Assembly: GCF_041320595.1 (NCBI RefSeq)
Contig: NZ_CP166625.1
Span: 3,904,001 to 3,968,000, forward strand
Source: Pleomorphomonas sp. PLEO
Lineage (GTDB): Bacteria > Pseudomonadota > Alphaproteobacteria > Rhizobiales > Pleomorphomonadaceae
Length of the DNA: 64,000 nt
Direction: 5' to 3'
Shown: positions 37,618 to 46,577 of the stretch, piece by piece
Numbering within the stretch: the stretch's first letter is position 1
Layout: the number at the start of each line of letters is the position of its first letter
Program-made: the position numbers and the translations under genes
Notes under the pieces: generated by a model
Databases searched by the model: none
What the model was told of the DNA's origin: nothing
What the model saw: only the letters and a program-made list of their open reading frames with translations

Positions 37618-39030
37618 ATGGCTATCAAGTATTTCCCCGAACCGTTCCGCATCAAGGCAGTGGAACCGCTCAGGATGCTCTCGGCGGAGGAGCGCGCGGC
37701 GAAGATCGCCGAGGCGCACTACAACGTCTTCAACCTTGCCGGCGAGGACTGCTACATCGACCTGTTGACCGATAGCGGCACCGGCGCCATGAGCCAGGAG
37801 CAGTGGGCCGGCGTAATGCGCGGCGACGAGGCCTACGCTGGTTCGTCGAGCTATTACAAGCTGCTCGAGGCGGGCAAGGACATCTTCAATTACGGCTACA
37901 TCCAGCCCGTGCACCAGGGCCGGGCCGCCGAGAAGGTGCTGTTCCCGATCCTGCTCGGCAAGGGCAAGTTCGCCATCTCCAACATGTTCTTCGATACGAC
38001 GCGCGCCCATGTCGAACTGACCGGCGCCCGCTGCATCGACTGCGTCGTCGCGGTCGCCAAGGATCCGTCGCACCGCGCGCCCTTCAAGGGCAACATGGAT
38101 GTTGCGAAACTGAAGAAGACCATCGCCGAGCTGGGCGCCGAGAACATTGGCCTGATCGTCATGACGATCACCAACAACTCGGCCGGTGGCCAGCCGGTGT
38201 CGATGCAGAACATGCGCGAGGTCGCCGAGATCGCCAAGGCCAACGGCATCACGCTCGACATCGACGCCGCCCGCTATGCCGAGAACGCCTATTTCGTGCA
38301 GCGTGACGAGCCGGGCTATCAGAACAAGTCGATCAAGGAGATCATCCGCGAGATGTTCTCCTACGGCGACATGTTCACCATGTCGGCCAAGAAGGATGCC
38401 ATCGTCAACATCGGCGGCTTGATCGGCGTCAAGGATGCCAACTCGCCACTGATCCTGAAGATCAAGGCGAACTGCATCTCCTACGAGGGCTTCTTCACCT
38501 ATGGCGGCCTCGCCGGCCGCGACCTCGAAGCGTTGGCCATCGGCCTCTACGAGGGTATCGACAACGACTACCTGCGTTACCGCATCGGTCAGGTGGAGTA
38601 CCTCGCCGCTCGCCTCGACGACGCCGGCATCGGCTATCAGACCCCGGCCGGTGGCCATGGTGTGTTCGTCGACGCCCGCGCCATGTTGCCGCACATTCCT
38701 TACAACGAGTTCCCCGGCCAGGTGCTGGCCATCGAGCTCTACAAGGAAGCGGGCATCCGCTCCTGCGACATCGGCTCTTACATGCTGGGCAACGACCCGG
38801 ACACGGGCAAGCAGCTCAAGGCCGATTTCGAGTTCACCCGCCTCGCCATTCCGCGCCGGGTCTACACGCAGGCCCACATCGACATCATGGCCGAGGCCCT
38901 GATCGAGATCAAACAGCGCGCCCACACCATCACGCGCGGCTATCGCATCACCTGGGAGCCGCCAATTCTCAGGCACTTCCAGGCGCATCTCGAGCCGATC
39001 GCCACGGACGCCAAGCGGGTGAAACAATAG
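37618..39030 (+). CDS. tnaA: Tryptophanase
   Basis: PLP enzyme degrading tryptophan to indole, pyruvate and ammonia. It has 470 residues. It carries [20 protein letters not shown], the PLP motif MSAKKDA (Lys 258/259), [14 protein letters not shown], and the C-terminal [11 protein letters not shown]. The last holds the His equivalent to TnaA His463, which is Phe in tyrosine phenol-lyase. [19 protein letters not shown] also matches tryptophanase. AGGAGG precedes the ATG by 9 bases. It is followed 154 bases later by an aromatic amino acid permease gene. Unusual in this order; substrate preference between Trp and Tyr rests on motif comparison from memory. Confidence 0.9.
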   Translation: MAIKYFPEPFRIKAVEPLRMLSAEERAAKIAEAHYNVFNLAGEDCYIDLLTDSGTGAMSQEQWAGVMRGDEAYAGSSSYYKLLEAGKDIFNYGYIQPVHQGRAAEKVLFPILLGKGKFAISNMFFDTTRAHVELTGARCIDCVVAVAKDPSHRAPFKGNMDVAKLKKTIAELGAENIGLIVMTITNNSAGGQPVSMQNMREVAEIAKANGITLDIDAARYAENAYFVQRDEPGYQNKSIKEIIREMFSYGDMFTMSAKKDAIVNIGGLIGVKDANSPLILKIKANCISYEGFFTYGGLAGRDLEALAIGLYEGIDNDYLRYRIGQVEYLAARLDDAGIGYQTPAGGHGVFVDARAMLPHIPYNEFPGQVLAIELYKEAGIRSCDIGSYMLGNDPDTGKQLKADFEFTRLAIPRRVYTQAHIDIMAEALIEIKQRAHTITRGYRITWEPPILRHFQAHLEPIATDAKRVKQ

Positions 39031-39184
39031 GAATACACGGTCGCCGCCCAGTGACGGCGGACTGACCGGAACAAGCAAGCGGGCGCCGCGGGCCGAGGAG
39101 GGACGGCGGCGCTCGTACCGTAGGGGGATAGACCGGATAACGGGCCGTCACGACCCATGCTATCCGGCTTAACGGGAGGACAAG

Positions 39185-40549
39185 ATGTCTTCGGAAACGC
39201 AATCGCATCTCGCGCGCGGTCTCAAGAACCGCCACATCCAGATGATCGCTCTCGGTGGAGCGATCGGCACGGGCTTGTTCTACGGCTCGGCTGCCTCGAT
39301 CAAGCTGGTCGGGCCCGGCATCATCGTCTCTTACATCATCGGCGGCTTCGTGATGTATCTCATCATGCGCATGCTCGGTGAGATGTCGACCGAAGAACCG
39401 GTCGCCGGCGCCTTCAGCCACTTCGCCTACAAATACTGGGGCGAGTTCGCCGGATTCCTGGCCGGCTGGAACTACTGGTTCCTCTACATCCTCGTCTCGA
39501 TGGCCGAACTGACGGTGGTGGGCATCTACGTTGCCTACTGGTTCCCCGACTTTCCACATTGGCTGACATCGCTGATCGTGCTGGTCTCGATCACCGGCAT
39601 CAACCTGATCAACGTCCGCCTTTATGGCGAAGCCGAATTCTGGTTCGCCATCATCAAGGTGCTGGCGGTGATCGGCATGATCGTCCTCGGTCTGGTGCTG
39701 ATCGTCTTCGGCCTCGGCGGCGAAGCAACCGGCCTGTCGAACCTTTGGGTGCATGGCGGCTTCCTGCCGAACGGCGTCTGGGGGCTCCTGCTGTCACTCG
39801 TCGTGGTGATGTTCTCCTTCGGCGGCACGGAACTGATCGGCATCACTGCCGGCGAAGCGGACGATCCGAAGAAGTCGATCCCCCAGGCCATCCGTCAGGT
39901 GATGTGGCGTATCCTGATCTTCTACATCGGCGCCCTCACCGTGATGATGATCATTTTCCCGTGGGATCAGGTCGGCATGGAAGGCAGCCCGTTCGTCACC
40001 ATCTTCTCAAAGCTCGGCATCGGCTCCGCTGCCAATATCCTGAACTTCGTGGTGCTGACGGCCGCCGTCTCGGTCTACAACTCCGGCATCTACTCCAACG
40101 GCCGCATGCTCTACAGCCTTGCCGAACAGGGCAACGCCCCGAAGGTGTTCACCAAGCTCGGCGGCAACAAGGTCCCCTATGTGGCGATCCTGTTCTCGTC
40201 GGCCTGCACGCTCGTCGTAGTCCTCATCAACTACCTGGTCCCCGAGGGAGCCTTCATGCAGGTGATGGCTCTTGCCACCACTGCCGCCACCATCACCTGG
40301 GTGATGATCGTGCTGGTCCACATGAAGTTCCGCAAGGCGCATGCGGCGGACGCCGGCAAGCTGACCTTCCCGGCGCCCTTCTACCCGATCGCCAACTACT
40401 TCTGCGTCGCCTTCATGGCCATGATCATCGTGGTGATGACCCAGATGCCGGACATGCGCATGTCGGTTCTCGTCCTGCCGGTCTGGCTGATCGTCCTCTA
40501 CGTCGGCTTCATGTTCCGCGGTAACGCGCGGACTGCCGCCGCCGAATAA
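39185..40549 (+). CDS. Aromatic amino acid permease (AroP/PheP-like, APC superfamily)
   Basis: It has 454 residues and 12 predicted membrane helices. It closely follows E. coli AroP: LKNRHIQMIALGGAIGTGLF, EEPVAGAFSHFAYKYWGEFA, MFSFGGTELIGITAGEADDP and VVLTAAVSVYNSGIYSNGRM. Uptake of tryptophan fits the tnaA gene just upstream. GGGAGG precedes the ATG by 6 bases. A strong terminator ends the operon. Confidence 0.9.
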   Translation: MSSETQSHLARGLKNRHIQMIALGGAIGTGLFYGSAASIKLVGPGIIVSYIIGGFVMYLIMRMLGEMSTEEPVAGAFSHFAYKYWGEFAGFLAGWNYWFLYILVSMAELTVVGIYVAYWFPDFPHWLTSLIVLVSITGINLINVRLYGEAEFWFAIIKVLAVIGMIVLGLVLIVFGLGGEATGLSNLWVHGGFLPNGVWGLLLSLVVVMFSFGGTELIGITAGEADDPKKSIPQAIRQVMWRILIFYIGALTVMMIIFPWDQVGMEGSPFVTIFSKLGIGSAANILNFVVLTAAVSVYNSGIYSNGRMLYSLAEQGNAPKVFTKLGGNKVPYVAILFSSACTLVVVLINYLVPEGAFMQVMALATTAATITWVMIVLVHMKFRKAHAADAGKLTFPAPFYPIANYFCVAFMAMIIVVMTQMPDMRMSVLVLPVWLIVLYVGFMFRGNARTAAAE

Positions 40550-40577
40550 TCGACTGCTGCTTACGAGAAATACCAAA

Positions 40578-40612
40578 CGGCGCGGTCTCAATGAGGCCGC
40601 GCCGCTTTTTTT
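40578..40612 (+). terminator. Terminator of the tnaA-permease operon
   Basis: GGCGCGGTCTC pairs with GAGGCCGCGCC around AAT, followed by GCTTTTTTT. It stands in the 71 bases between the permease gene and the convergent sulfur-transfer flavoprotein gene. Confidence 0.85.
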
Positions 40613-40620
40613 ATCGCCAG

Positions 40621-43122
40621 TCAGATGAATAGCGTGGTCGCCGACTGCTGCGCCCGCCCGAGGAATGTCGCAACGCCGCCGATCTCAACACCGTCAATCA
40701 GCTCCTCGCGACGGATGCCCATGACGTCCATCGACATCTGACAGGCGACCAGAGTGGCACCACCATCGACCAGCGAAGCAAGCAGGCTCGCCGGGCTGTC
40801 AACGTGCTTGTCACCCATAACCTTGCGCATCAGCCTGCCACCGAGACCAGCGAAGTTCATGTTGGACAGGCGGTTGAGCCGGCCCGCCCCTTTCGGCAAC
40901 ATGAAGCCGAAGGCAGCATCGATCATTGGTTTTCGTGGACTCGGCGCGTCGGGTTTCCGCAGAACGTTGAGCCCCCAGAAGGTGAAGAACAGCGTGACCT
41001 TCGACCCCATGGCAAGGGCACCATTGGCGATAATCAGCGAGGCCATCACCTTGTCGAGGTCGCCGGAGAACACCACCAGCGTCGCGCCATCACGGGGTGC
41101 CGCAGCCACCCCAACGTCGGCCGGAACCAGAGCCGGCGCCGCTTTGCGGATGCGGGCGGTGATCACGCCCTTCTCGGTGCCGACGCCGAGCAACTGATGG
41201 CCGGTCTTGTCGGCCCAGGCGCGGATATCGCGGCCAAAGGCGGGGTCCGACGCCCGTACCTCCAGAAGGTCACCAGCCTCCATCGCCTCGATGGCGCGGA
41301 AGGTTTTGAGGATGGGGCCAGGGCATTGCAGGCCGGTAACGTCAAGCGTTTGCACGCCATCCGTAACGCCCACACGGCAACTGCCCTTTTGGGGCTCGAC
41401 TTCCGAAGGATCGCGTCGACGAATGTCTTCATAGTCGAAGATATCCGTGCTCGATTGCTTCTCAGTCGCCCAAGAGTAGGTTTTGAAGCCGCCGGTCAGG
41501 TTGCGAGCATCCTTGAAGCCGGCCTGCTTCAGGACGCGATAGGCGAGGTAACCACGAAGTCCAACTTGGCAGAAGACAATCAATGGCTGTTTCGGATCGA
41601 GTTCACCGAGCCGCTCGCGCAGATGGTCGAGTTCGATGTTGCGCGCGCCCGGCAGCGTACGGATCGAGAATTCCTCCGGCGTGCGAACGTCAACGAGTTG
41701 GACGGACGTGGGAGCATCTCGCAGGAGGTCGCGCAGGTCGCGCCAGCCGATGATTTCGTGGCTGCCGTTGAGCACGTTCTCGGCGACATAGCCGGCGATG
41801 TTGACCGGATCCTTGGCCGAGCCGAAGGGCGGCGCATAAGCGAGTTCCAGTTCGGTGAGATCGGTCACCTTGAGACCGGCGCGGATCGCCGTGGCAATAA
41901 TGTCGATGCGCTTGTCGGCACCATCGACGCCGACGGCCTGAGCACCGAGGATCGTACCATCAAGGCCGTAGACCAGCTTGAGGCTGATCTGCTGGCTGCC
42001 GGGGTAGTAGGACGCATGCGAGCCGGAGTGGGTGATGCTGGCCCGATAGGGAATACCGAGCGCCTTCACCGCTGCCTCATTGAGGCCCGTACAGGCAGCT
42101 GCGAGGTCGAACACCTTCAAAATCGCGGTCCCAAGCGTGCCGCCATAGCTTTTGTAATCGGCGGGATCGGCGGACAGCATGTTGTCGGCGATGATACGCG
42201 CCTGCCGGTTGGCCGGACCGGCCAGCGGGATCAGCGCCATGCGGCCGGACACCCTGTTCATCACCTCGATGGCGTCGCCGACCGCGAAGATATCGGGGTC
42301 GGAGGTAGCAAGATGCTCGTCGACCTTGATGCCGCCGACGGCACCGAGCTCAAGACCGGCGTCGCGAGCGAGCTTCACCTCGGGGCGAACGCCGATGGCC
42401 AGTACGACGATGTCGGCTTGGATGCGCTTGCCTGAGGCCAGGAAGACGATGGTGTGATCGGGCCGATCCTCGAAATGCTCGACCTTGTCGTCGAGGTGAA
42501 GTTCGATCTCCTTGTCGCGCATATGGGCATGAACGATGGCCGCCATCTCGTCATCGAAGGGAGCAAGAACATGCGGAGCCCCCTCGACAACGGTTGTGAA
42601 CAGGCCACGCTCATGGAAGTTTTCGGCGACTTCGAGGCCGATGTAGCCGCCGCCGATCACTACCGCCCTACGCGGCTTGTTTTCGGCAAGGGAGGCCATG
42701 ATGCGGTCGAGGTCGGGAATGTTGCGCAGCGTGAAAATGCGCGGCGAGCCAATGCCGGGGGTCGGCGGCTTCAGGACTTCGGCGCCGGGCGATAGCAGCA
42801 GGCGGTCGTAGCTCTCCGTCATCTCCTCGCAGCTGTCGAGATTGCGCAGCGTCACGGTCTTGGCGGCGCGGTCGATGGAGATCGCTTCGGTACGCGAGCG
42901 GACATCAACGTGATAGCGCGCCTCGAACCCCGCCTCCGAGGTGACCAACAGCTTGTTGCGCTCGGGAATGGCGCCGGAGATGTGATAGGGCAGCCCACAG
43001 TTGGCAAAGCTGATGTAAGGGCCGCGCTCGATAAGGACGATTTCCGCTTTCTCGTCGAGGCGGCGCAGGCGAGCCGCAGCGGTGGCGCCACCGGCAACGC
43101 CGCCAACGATGATGATCTTCAT
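40621..43122 (-). CDS. Four-domain sulfur-transfer flavoprotein: CoA-disulfide reductase-like + rhodanese + TusA + DsrE
   Basis: It has 833 residues. Residues 1-450 form a FAD/NAD(P)H disulfide reductase of the CoADR/NADH persulfide reductase type, with GGVAGGATAA, the single redox Cys 42 in ISFANCGLPYH, and the C-terminal AYAPPFGSAKDPVN. Residues 455-555 are a rhodanese domain with Cys 518 (FCQVGLRGY). Residues 580-660 form a TusA domain with Cys 600 (LQCPGPI). Residues 675-833 are DsrE-like with Cys 794 (VACQMSMDVMGI). It probably reduces or relays persulfide sulfur along one chain. ATG 43122 has GGAG 6 bases ahead. Monocistronic. Confidence 0.9.
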   Translation of the reverse strand: MKIIIVGGVAGGATAAARLRRLDEKAEIVLIERGPYISFANCGLPYHISGAIPERNKLLVTSEAGFEARYHVDVRSRTEAISIDRAAKTVTLRNLDSCEEMTESYDRLLLSPGAEVLKPPTPGIGSPRIFTLRNIPDLDRIMASLAENKPRRAVVIGGGYIGLEVAENFHERGLFTTVVEGAPHVLAPFDDEMAAIVHAHMRDKEIELHLDDKVEHFEDRPDHTIVFLASGKRIQADIVVLAIGVRPEVKLARDAGLELGAVGGIKVDEHLATSDPDIFAVGDAIEVMNRVSGRMALIPLAGPANRQARIIADNMLSADPADYKSYGGTLGTAILKVFDLAAACTGLNEAAVKALGIPYRASITHSGSHASYYPGSQQISLKLVYGLDGTILGAQAVGVDGADKRIDIIATAIRAGLKVTDLTELELAYAPPFGSAKDPVNIAGYVAENVLNGSHEIIGWRDLRDLLRDAPTSVQLVDVRTPEEFSIRTLPGARNIELDHLRERLGELDPKQPLIVFCQVGLRGYLAYRVLKQAGFKDARNLTGGFKTYSWATEKQSSTDIFDYEDIRRRDPSEVEPQKGSCRVGVTDGVQTLDVTGLQCPGPILKTFRAIEAMEAGDLLEVRASDPAFGRDIRAWADKTGHQLLGVGTEKGVITARIRKAAPALVPADVGVAAAPRDGATLVVFSGDLDKVMASLIIANGALAMGSKVTLFFTFWGLNVLRKPDAPSPRKPMIDAAFGFMLPKGAGRLNRLSNMNFAGLGGRLMRKVMGDKHVDSPASLLASLVDGGATLVACQMSMDVMGIRREELIDGVEIGGVATFLGRAQQSATTLFI

Positions 43123-43143
43123 GCCCGACTCCATTCCATGTAG

Positions 43144-43157
43144 TGCATATATACGCA
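43144..43157. promoter_or_regulatory. AT-rich dyad upstream of the sulfur flavoprotein gene
   Basis: TGCATATATACGCA is a near-perfect 14-base palindrome (one mismatch pair) 22 bases before the start codon. It probably overlaps the promoter. A persulfide-sensing ArsR-type repressor would be a natural candidate to bind here, but no such gene lies nearby. Confidence 0.4.
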
Positions 43158-43319
43158 GTTACTGAAATATTGGGGCGGTAGCAAGACCGGAAAATAAGTA
43201 GGAGCCAGGTAGCTTGTCCGGAGTGGAGCCGATCTCGGCGTCGTTTTCCCACCGAAAGGGGGAGGGTCGCGATCTCAAGGAGGCGGAAGAGCGCCCTCTC
43301 CCGCCTCCCGTTCAGTTGA

Positions 43320-43910
43320 TCAGGCGCGCTTTACCGGCCCAATCGGCCAGAGAGTGCGGCCGTAGACCTCGTTCAGCACCTGTGCCAGACCGGCATAGAT
43401 GGCCGAGGCGCCGCAGAACAGGCCCTCCCAGCCAGCGAGGTGGGTGATCGCCTCGTTACCGGTGGCATCGCCAATGGCGAGCAGTGCGAACAGCACGGTC
43501 AGCGAGCCGAACACCACCTGCAGCGCGCGATTGAGGCGCAGCGTAGCGATGAACATGATGGCCGTGAACACACCCCACATGCCGAGGAAAGCCGGCATGG
43601 CGGCGTCCGGCGACGGGCCGGCGATGCCGAGCGAGGTCTTCTGGAGAACGATGAGGCCAACCAGCGCCAGCCAGAACATGCCGTAGCTGGTGAAAGCGGT
43701 GGCGGCGAAGGTGTTGCCCTTCTTCCACTCCATGATGCCCGCGATCATCTGGGCGAGACCGCCATAGAAGATGCCCATGGCGAGGATCATCGTGTCCATC
43801 GGATAGAAGCCGGCATTGTGGAAATTGAGAAGCAAGGTGGTCATGCCGAAGCCCATAAGCCCGAGCGGGGCTGGATTGGCGGTGGCATCGGTCGAATGGG
43901 CGGAGCTCAT
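43320..43910 (-). CDS. Acetate/succinate transporter, GPR1/FUN34/YaaH (SatP) family
   Basis: It has 196 residues with six membrane helices. The family N-terminal motif [18 protein letters not shown] is present, and the second-half motif is [20 protein letters not shown]. It probably moves acetate or succinate with protons. The start is uncertain: ATG 43910 or 43919, neither with a clear ribosome site. It is followed towards the sulfur gene by 185 bases containing a GC-rich imperfect hairpin. Confidence 0.88.
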   Translation of the reverse strand: MSSAHSTDATANPAPLGLMGFGMTTLLLNFHNAGFYPMDTMILAMGIFYGGLAQMIAGIMEWKKGNTFAATAFTSYGMFWLALVGLIVLQKTSLGIAGPSPDAAMPAFLGMWGVFTAIMFIATLRLNRALQVVFGSLTVLFALLAIGDATGNEAITHLAGWEGLFCGASAIYAGLAQVLNEVYGRTLWPIGPVKRA

Positions 43911-44052
43911 TGGAATCATCCGGGCAGGAGTTGGCAGGCGCCGGCGCTCACTGGCGCGCATCAGCGTCCGCCACGAGCCCCGGAGGCGTCATCCCTAGAG
44001 GAGATGCCGGGAAAAACGAGTTGGGAAAGACGCATACCGGCAAGGACCGCCG

Positions 44053-44295
44053 TCAGCTGTCGTCGCGCAGGAACATCACCGCGAAGCCCATCTGCACGCT
44101 GGAAAAAGTGAGCCCGACCGAAAAGGTGAGAACTGCCAGCGCCAGCACGGCCGATGACGAGGCAAAAATAAGCGTCGCGATACCGCCGATATCGAACGCC
44201 AACAGCAACCCGACGAAAAATACGGCGACGCCAAAACCAATCGCGGCATGGCGCATCAAGAAGCGAACCAAGAACGGCAGACTGGAGATGCTCAT
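44053..44295 (-). CDS. Small hydrophobic protein of unknown function
   Basis: It has 80 residues with two predicted membrane helices: IGFGVAVFFVGLLLAFDIGG and ALAVLTFSVGLTFSSVQMGF. The start follows GGAGGCGAGACG. I recognise no family. Its position between the acetate-type transporter and the MprF-like protein, all on the minus strand, does not reveal a role. It is accepted as real because of composition, ribosome site and clean fit between neighbours. Confidence 0.65.
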   Translation of the reverse strand: MSISSLPFLVRFLMRHAAIGFGVAVFFVGLLLAFDIGGIATLIFASSSAVLALAVLTFSVGLTFSSVQMGFAVMFLRDDS

Positions 44296-44409
44296 CGTCT
44301 CGCCTCCTTCGTCCGGCGTCCGACTGCGCCAGCGGCGGCTAACAATAGCGCATTCGAGACGAAAAAACGAGAAACCTGAAGTTCTGCGTCATGTTCCCGC
44401 AGAGCGTTG

Positions 44410-45354
44410 TCATGTTTTCTCGGAGACCTGTTCCGAACGGAAGCGCGACCGCTCGAACAGCAGCACCACCACCAGCGCCATCATCAAGGGAACGATCAGA
44501 TAAAAAAGGCGAAACACCAGGAGCGCGGCGATCACGTCAGCGCCGGCCATATCCGGTAGCCCCATGACGAACACCAGTTCCAGCACGCCGAGGCCGCCGG
44601 GCACATGCGAGATCAATGCCGCCGAAAACGACATCAGGAAGATACCGAGCACAATGAAGTAGCCGGGATTGCCGGCTTCCGGCAGGGCGAAATAGATAAT
44701 GCCGGCCGCCCCCAGCAATTCGCTGGCCGCGACGGCTATCTGCGACAGCGTCACATGCAATGACGGATAGACGATAGCGAAGCGGCCAATATGGAGCGGC
44801 CGCAGTCGCAGGAGACTGCCGATCAGGTAGAGCGCCACCAGCAGCAGAAGAAAAACACCCGTCGCCCGCGACGCGGTGAGGGGCAAAAGGTCACCGAAGC
44901 GAAGGACGATGTCCGGGTCGAGCACCAGGACGAAGCCGATCAGTGTCACCGTGCCGAGGATGAAGGTGAACGAGCAAAAAGCAACGAGGAGACCGATCTC
45001 GGCTGGCGACAGCCCCTTGGTCGAATAGGCACGATAGCGAACCACGCCGCCAGAGACGACCGAGGCACCGATATTGTGCGACAACGCATAGGTGGTGAAC
45101 GAGCAGATGGTGATGAACAGCCAATCGATTCGCCTGCCGAGATGCAGAAGCGCCACCCGGTCGTACCCCGCGAGCGCCGCGTAAGCGACCAACGTTGATA
45201 TGGCCGCGAAAACCCAATGCAGGGCGGGAATCGCGGCAAGGCTATCGCCAACCTTTTCCAGGGAGAGCCCGTGCAGTTCCCGCAGAAGAAGCCAGACGGA
45301 AAGCACAATTGTCGCTGTCGCCACCACCGGCCAGAAATAACGCTTTAGCTTCAT
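44410..45354 (-). CDS. Lysylphosphatidylglycerol synthase transmembrane-domain (UPF0104/YbhN) protein
   Basis: It has 314 residues, nearly all membrane: about eight helices. Motifs include SHNIGASVVSGGVVRYRAYS, GLSPAEIGLLVAFCSFTF and the conserved SHVPGGLGVLELVFV. It corresponds to the flippase half of MprF without the cytoplasmic aminoacyl-transferase domain. It probably handles a lipid in the inner membrane rather than making lysyl-PG. Monocistronic on current evidence. Confidence 0.85.
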   Translation of the reverse strand: MKLKRYFWPVVATATIVLSVWLLLRELHGLSLEKVGDSLAAIPALHWVFAAISTLVAYAALAGYDRVALLHLGRRIDWLFITICSFTTYALSHNIGASVVSGGVVRYRAYSTKGLSPAEIGLLVAFCSFTFILGTVTLIGFVLVLDPDIVLRFGDLLPLTASRATGVFLLLLVALYLIGSLLRLRPLHIGRFAIVYPSLHVTLSQIAVAASELLGAAGIIYFALPEAGNPGYFIVLGIFLMSFSAALISHVPGGLGVLELVFVMGLPDMAGADVIAALLVFRLFYLIVPLMMALVVVLLFERSRFRSEQVSEKT

Positions 45355-45581
45355 TCGCTCCGGCCGCTTAAAGGCACCTCATGTCGATGGAAGGTCCGAA
45401 GACCCCGGCGAAGCACCCAGTTTACGAGCGGCAGGGGAGCAGGATCAATCCTCAAGAAGACTTTCGGAGGAAAAGCCACCGCCGATGACGCGTCAAAACT
45501 TGAGTTTGCGATAGAACAAAGAACATTGAACCGGCCTAGGACAAACTGAGAATCGTTTGCAACTGAAGCTGGGATGGCACC

Positions 45582-45956
45582 GTGGGTCGGTGGGAGCAAA
45601 GGGCAAGGAGTCTGCTGGCGCTGGTGGCTGCGATAGCCCTGGCGCTGCAACTCATGTTGCCGATGCCACGGCCGGCTGCCACCGCAGCCAACGCCGCCGA
45701 CATTTGCCATTCAGACCCCACGGCTCACCACCACGATAGCAAACATGGCGCTCCGTCCGGTCGGGCTGGCTGCGACTGGTGCATGCTTTGCGGCAAGCTC
45801 GGCACGGCGATAGGGCCACTCGACCCGGTCGCCGACCTGCCGCGACGCACCGTATCGCCGGTCGCCATCTTCGTCATTTCCATCGATTTCAGACACAATG
45901 TCAGCCGTCCAAGGGCTGGGCCAGTTGGCGCAAGAGCACCGCCGGAAATCGCGTGA
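45582..45956 (+). CDS. DUF2946 family protein
   Basis: It has 124 residues, with an N-terminal hydrophobic stretch (LALVAAIALALQLMLPMP) acting as signal or anchor. A Cys/His-rich middle contains ICHSD, HHHDSKHG and CDWCMLC, typical of DUF2946 proteins near copper genes. GTG is the only available start and has a poor ribosome site, so the true start may differ. It precedes ycnI and copC-copD and is probably part of the same copper-handling operon. Confidence 0.7.
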   Translation: MGRWEQRARSLLALVAAIALALQLMLPMPRPAATAANAADICHSDPTAHHHDSKHGAPSGRAGCDWCMLCGKLGTAIGPLDPVADLPRRTVSPVAIFVISIDFRHNVSRPRAGPVGARAPPEIA

Positions 45957-45996
45957 TTGGACCATACCCATCATTCGATCCCAAGGACTCTATTCC

Positions 45997-46527
45997 ATGA
46001 CCAAGACCAAACTGGCCGCTCTTGGAGCCGCCACGCTGCTGCTTGCCGCCCCGGTTGCCGCCCTCGCTCATATCACGCTGGAGGCACCGCAGGCACCCGC
46101 CGGTTCCACCTACAAAGCCGTGCTCCGTGTGCCCCATGGTTGCGCTGGCGCCGCGACGCTGAAAGTCCGCGTGCAGATGCCCGAAGGATTCATTGGCGTG
46201 AAACCGATGCCCAAGGCGGGATGGACTCTCGACATCACTAAAGGCAAGTACGAAGGCAGTTACGACCTTCACGGCAGCGCAGTCACCGAGGGCGTAAAGG
46301 AGCTCTCTTGGACGGGCAACCTGCCGGATGACTATTACGACGAGTTCGTTTTCCGCGGCACGCTGACTAAAGCGTTTGCCGCAGGCGCCACGGTCTACTT
46401 CCCAGTGGTTCAGGAATGCGAAGGTGGCAAGGTTGAGCGCTGGATCGAGGTGCCTGCCGATGGCAAGACCTCGGATGATTACGAGTCGCCGGCGCCAAGC
46501 GTCAAAATCGTCGCGCCCGCCAAGTGA
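45997..46527 (+). CDS. YcnI-like copper-binding protein (DUF1775)
   Basis: Periplasmic protein of 176 residues. A signal peptide ends at ALA before HITLEAPQAPAG, placing His at the mature N-terminus, the position used for Cu(II) binding in YcnI. Also present are RVPHGCAGAATLKVRVQMPE and the Trp-containing WTGNLPDDYYDEF. Unlike Bacillus YcnI, no C-terminal membrane anchor is seen. The frame is open from 45898, but ATG 45997 starts the signal peptide. It is followed 50 bases later by copC-copD. Confidence 0.88.
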   Translation: MTKTKLAALGAATLLLAAPVAALAHITLEAPQAPAGSTYKAVLRVPHGCAGAATLKVRVQMPEGFIGVKPMPKAGWTLDITKGKYEGSYDLHGSAVTEGVKELSWTGNLPDDYYDEFVFRGTLTKAFAAGATVYFPVVQECEGGKVERWIEVPADGKTSDDYESPAPSVKIVAPAK

Positions 46528-46577
46528 TCGAACGGGCGGCGCGCCAATACCGCGCCGCCTTTTCAAAGGACGCTCCG

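Noticed and set aside
37618-39030. Annotation as tyrosine phenol-lyase
   Set aside because: The C-terminal LRHF has the tryptophanase-type His where tyrosine phenol-lyase has Phe, and the [10 protein letters not shown] and [13 protein letters not shown] segments match tryptophanase.
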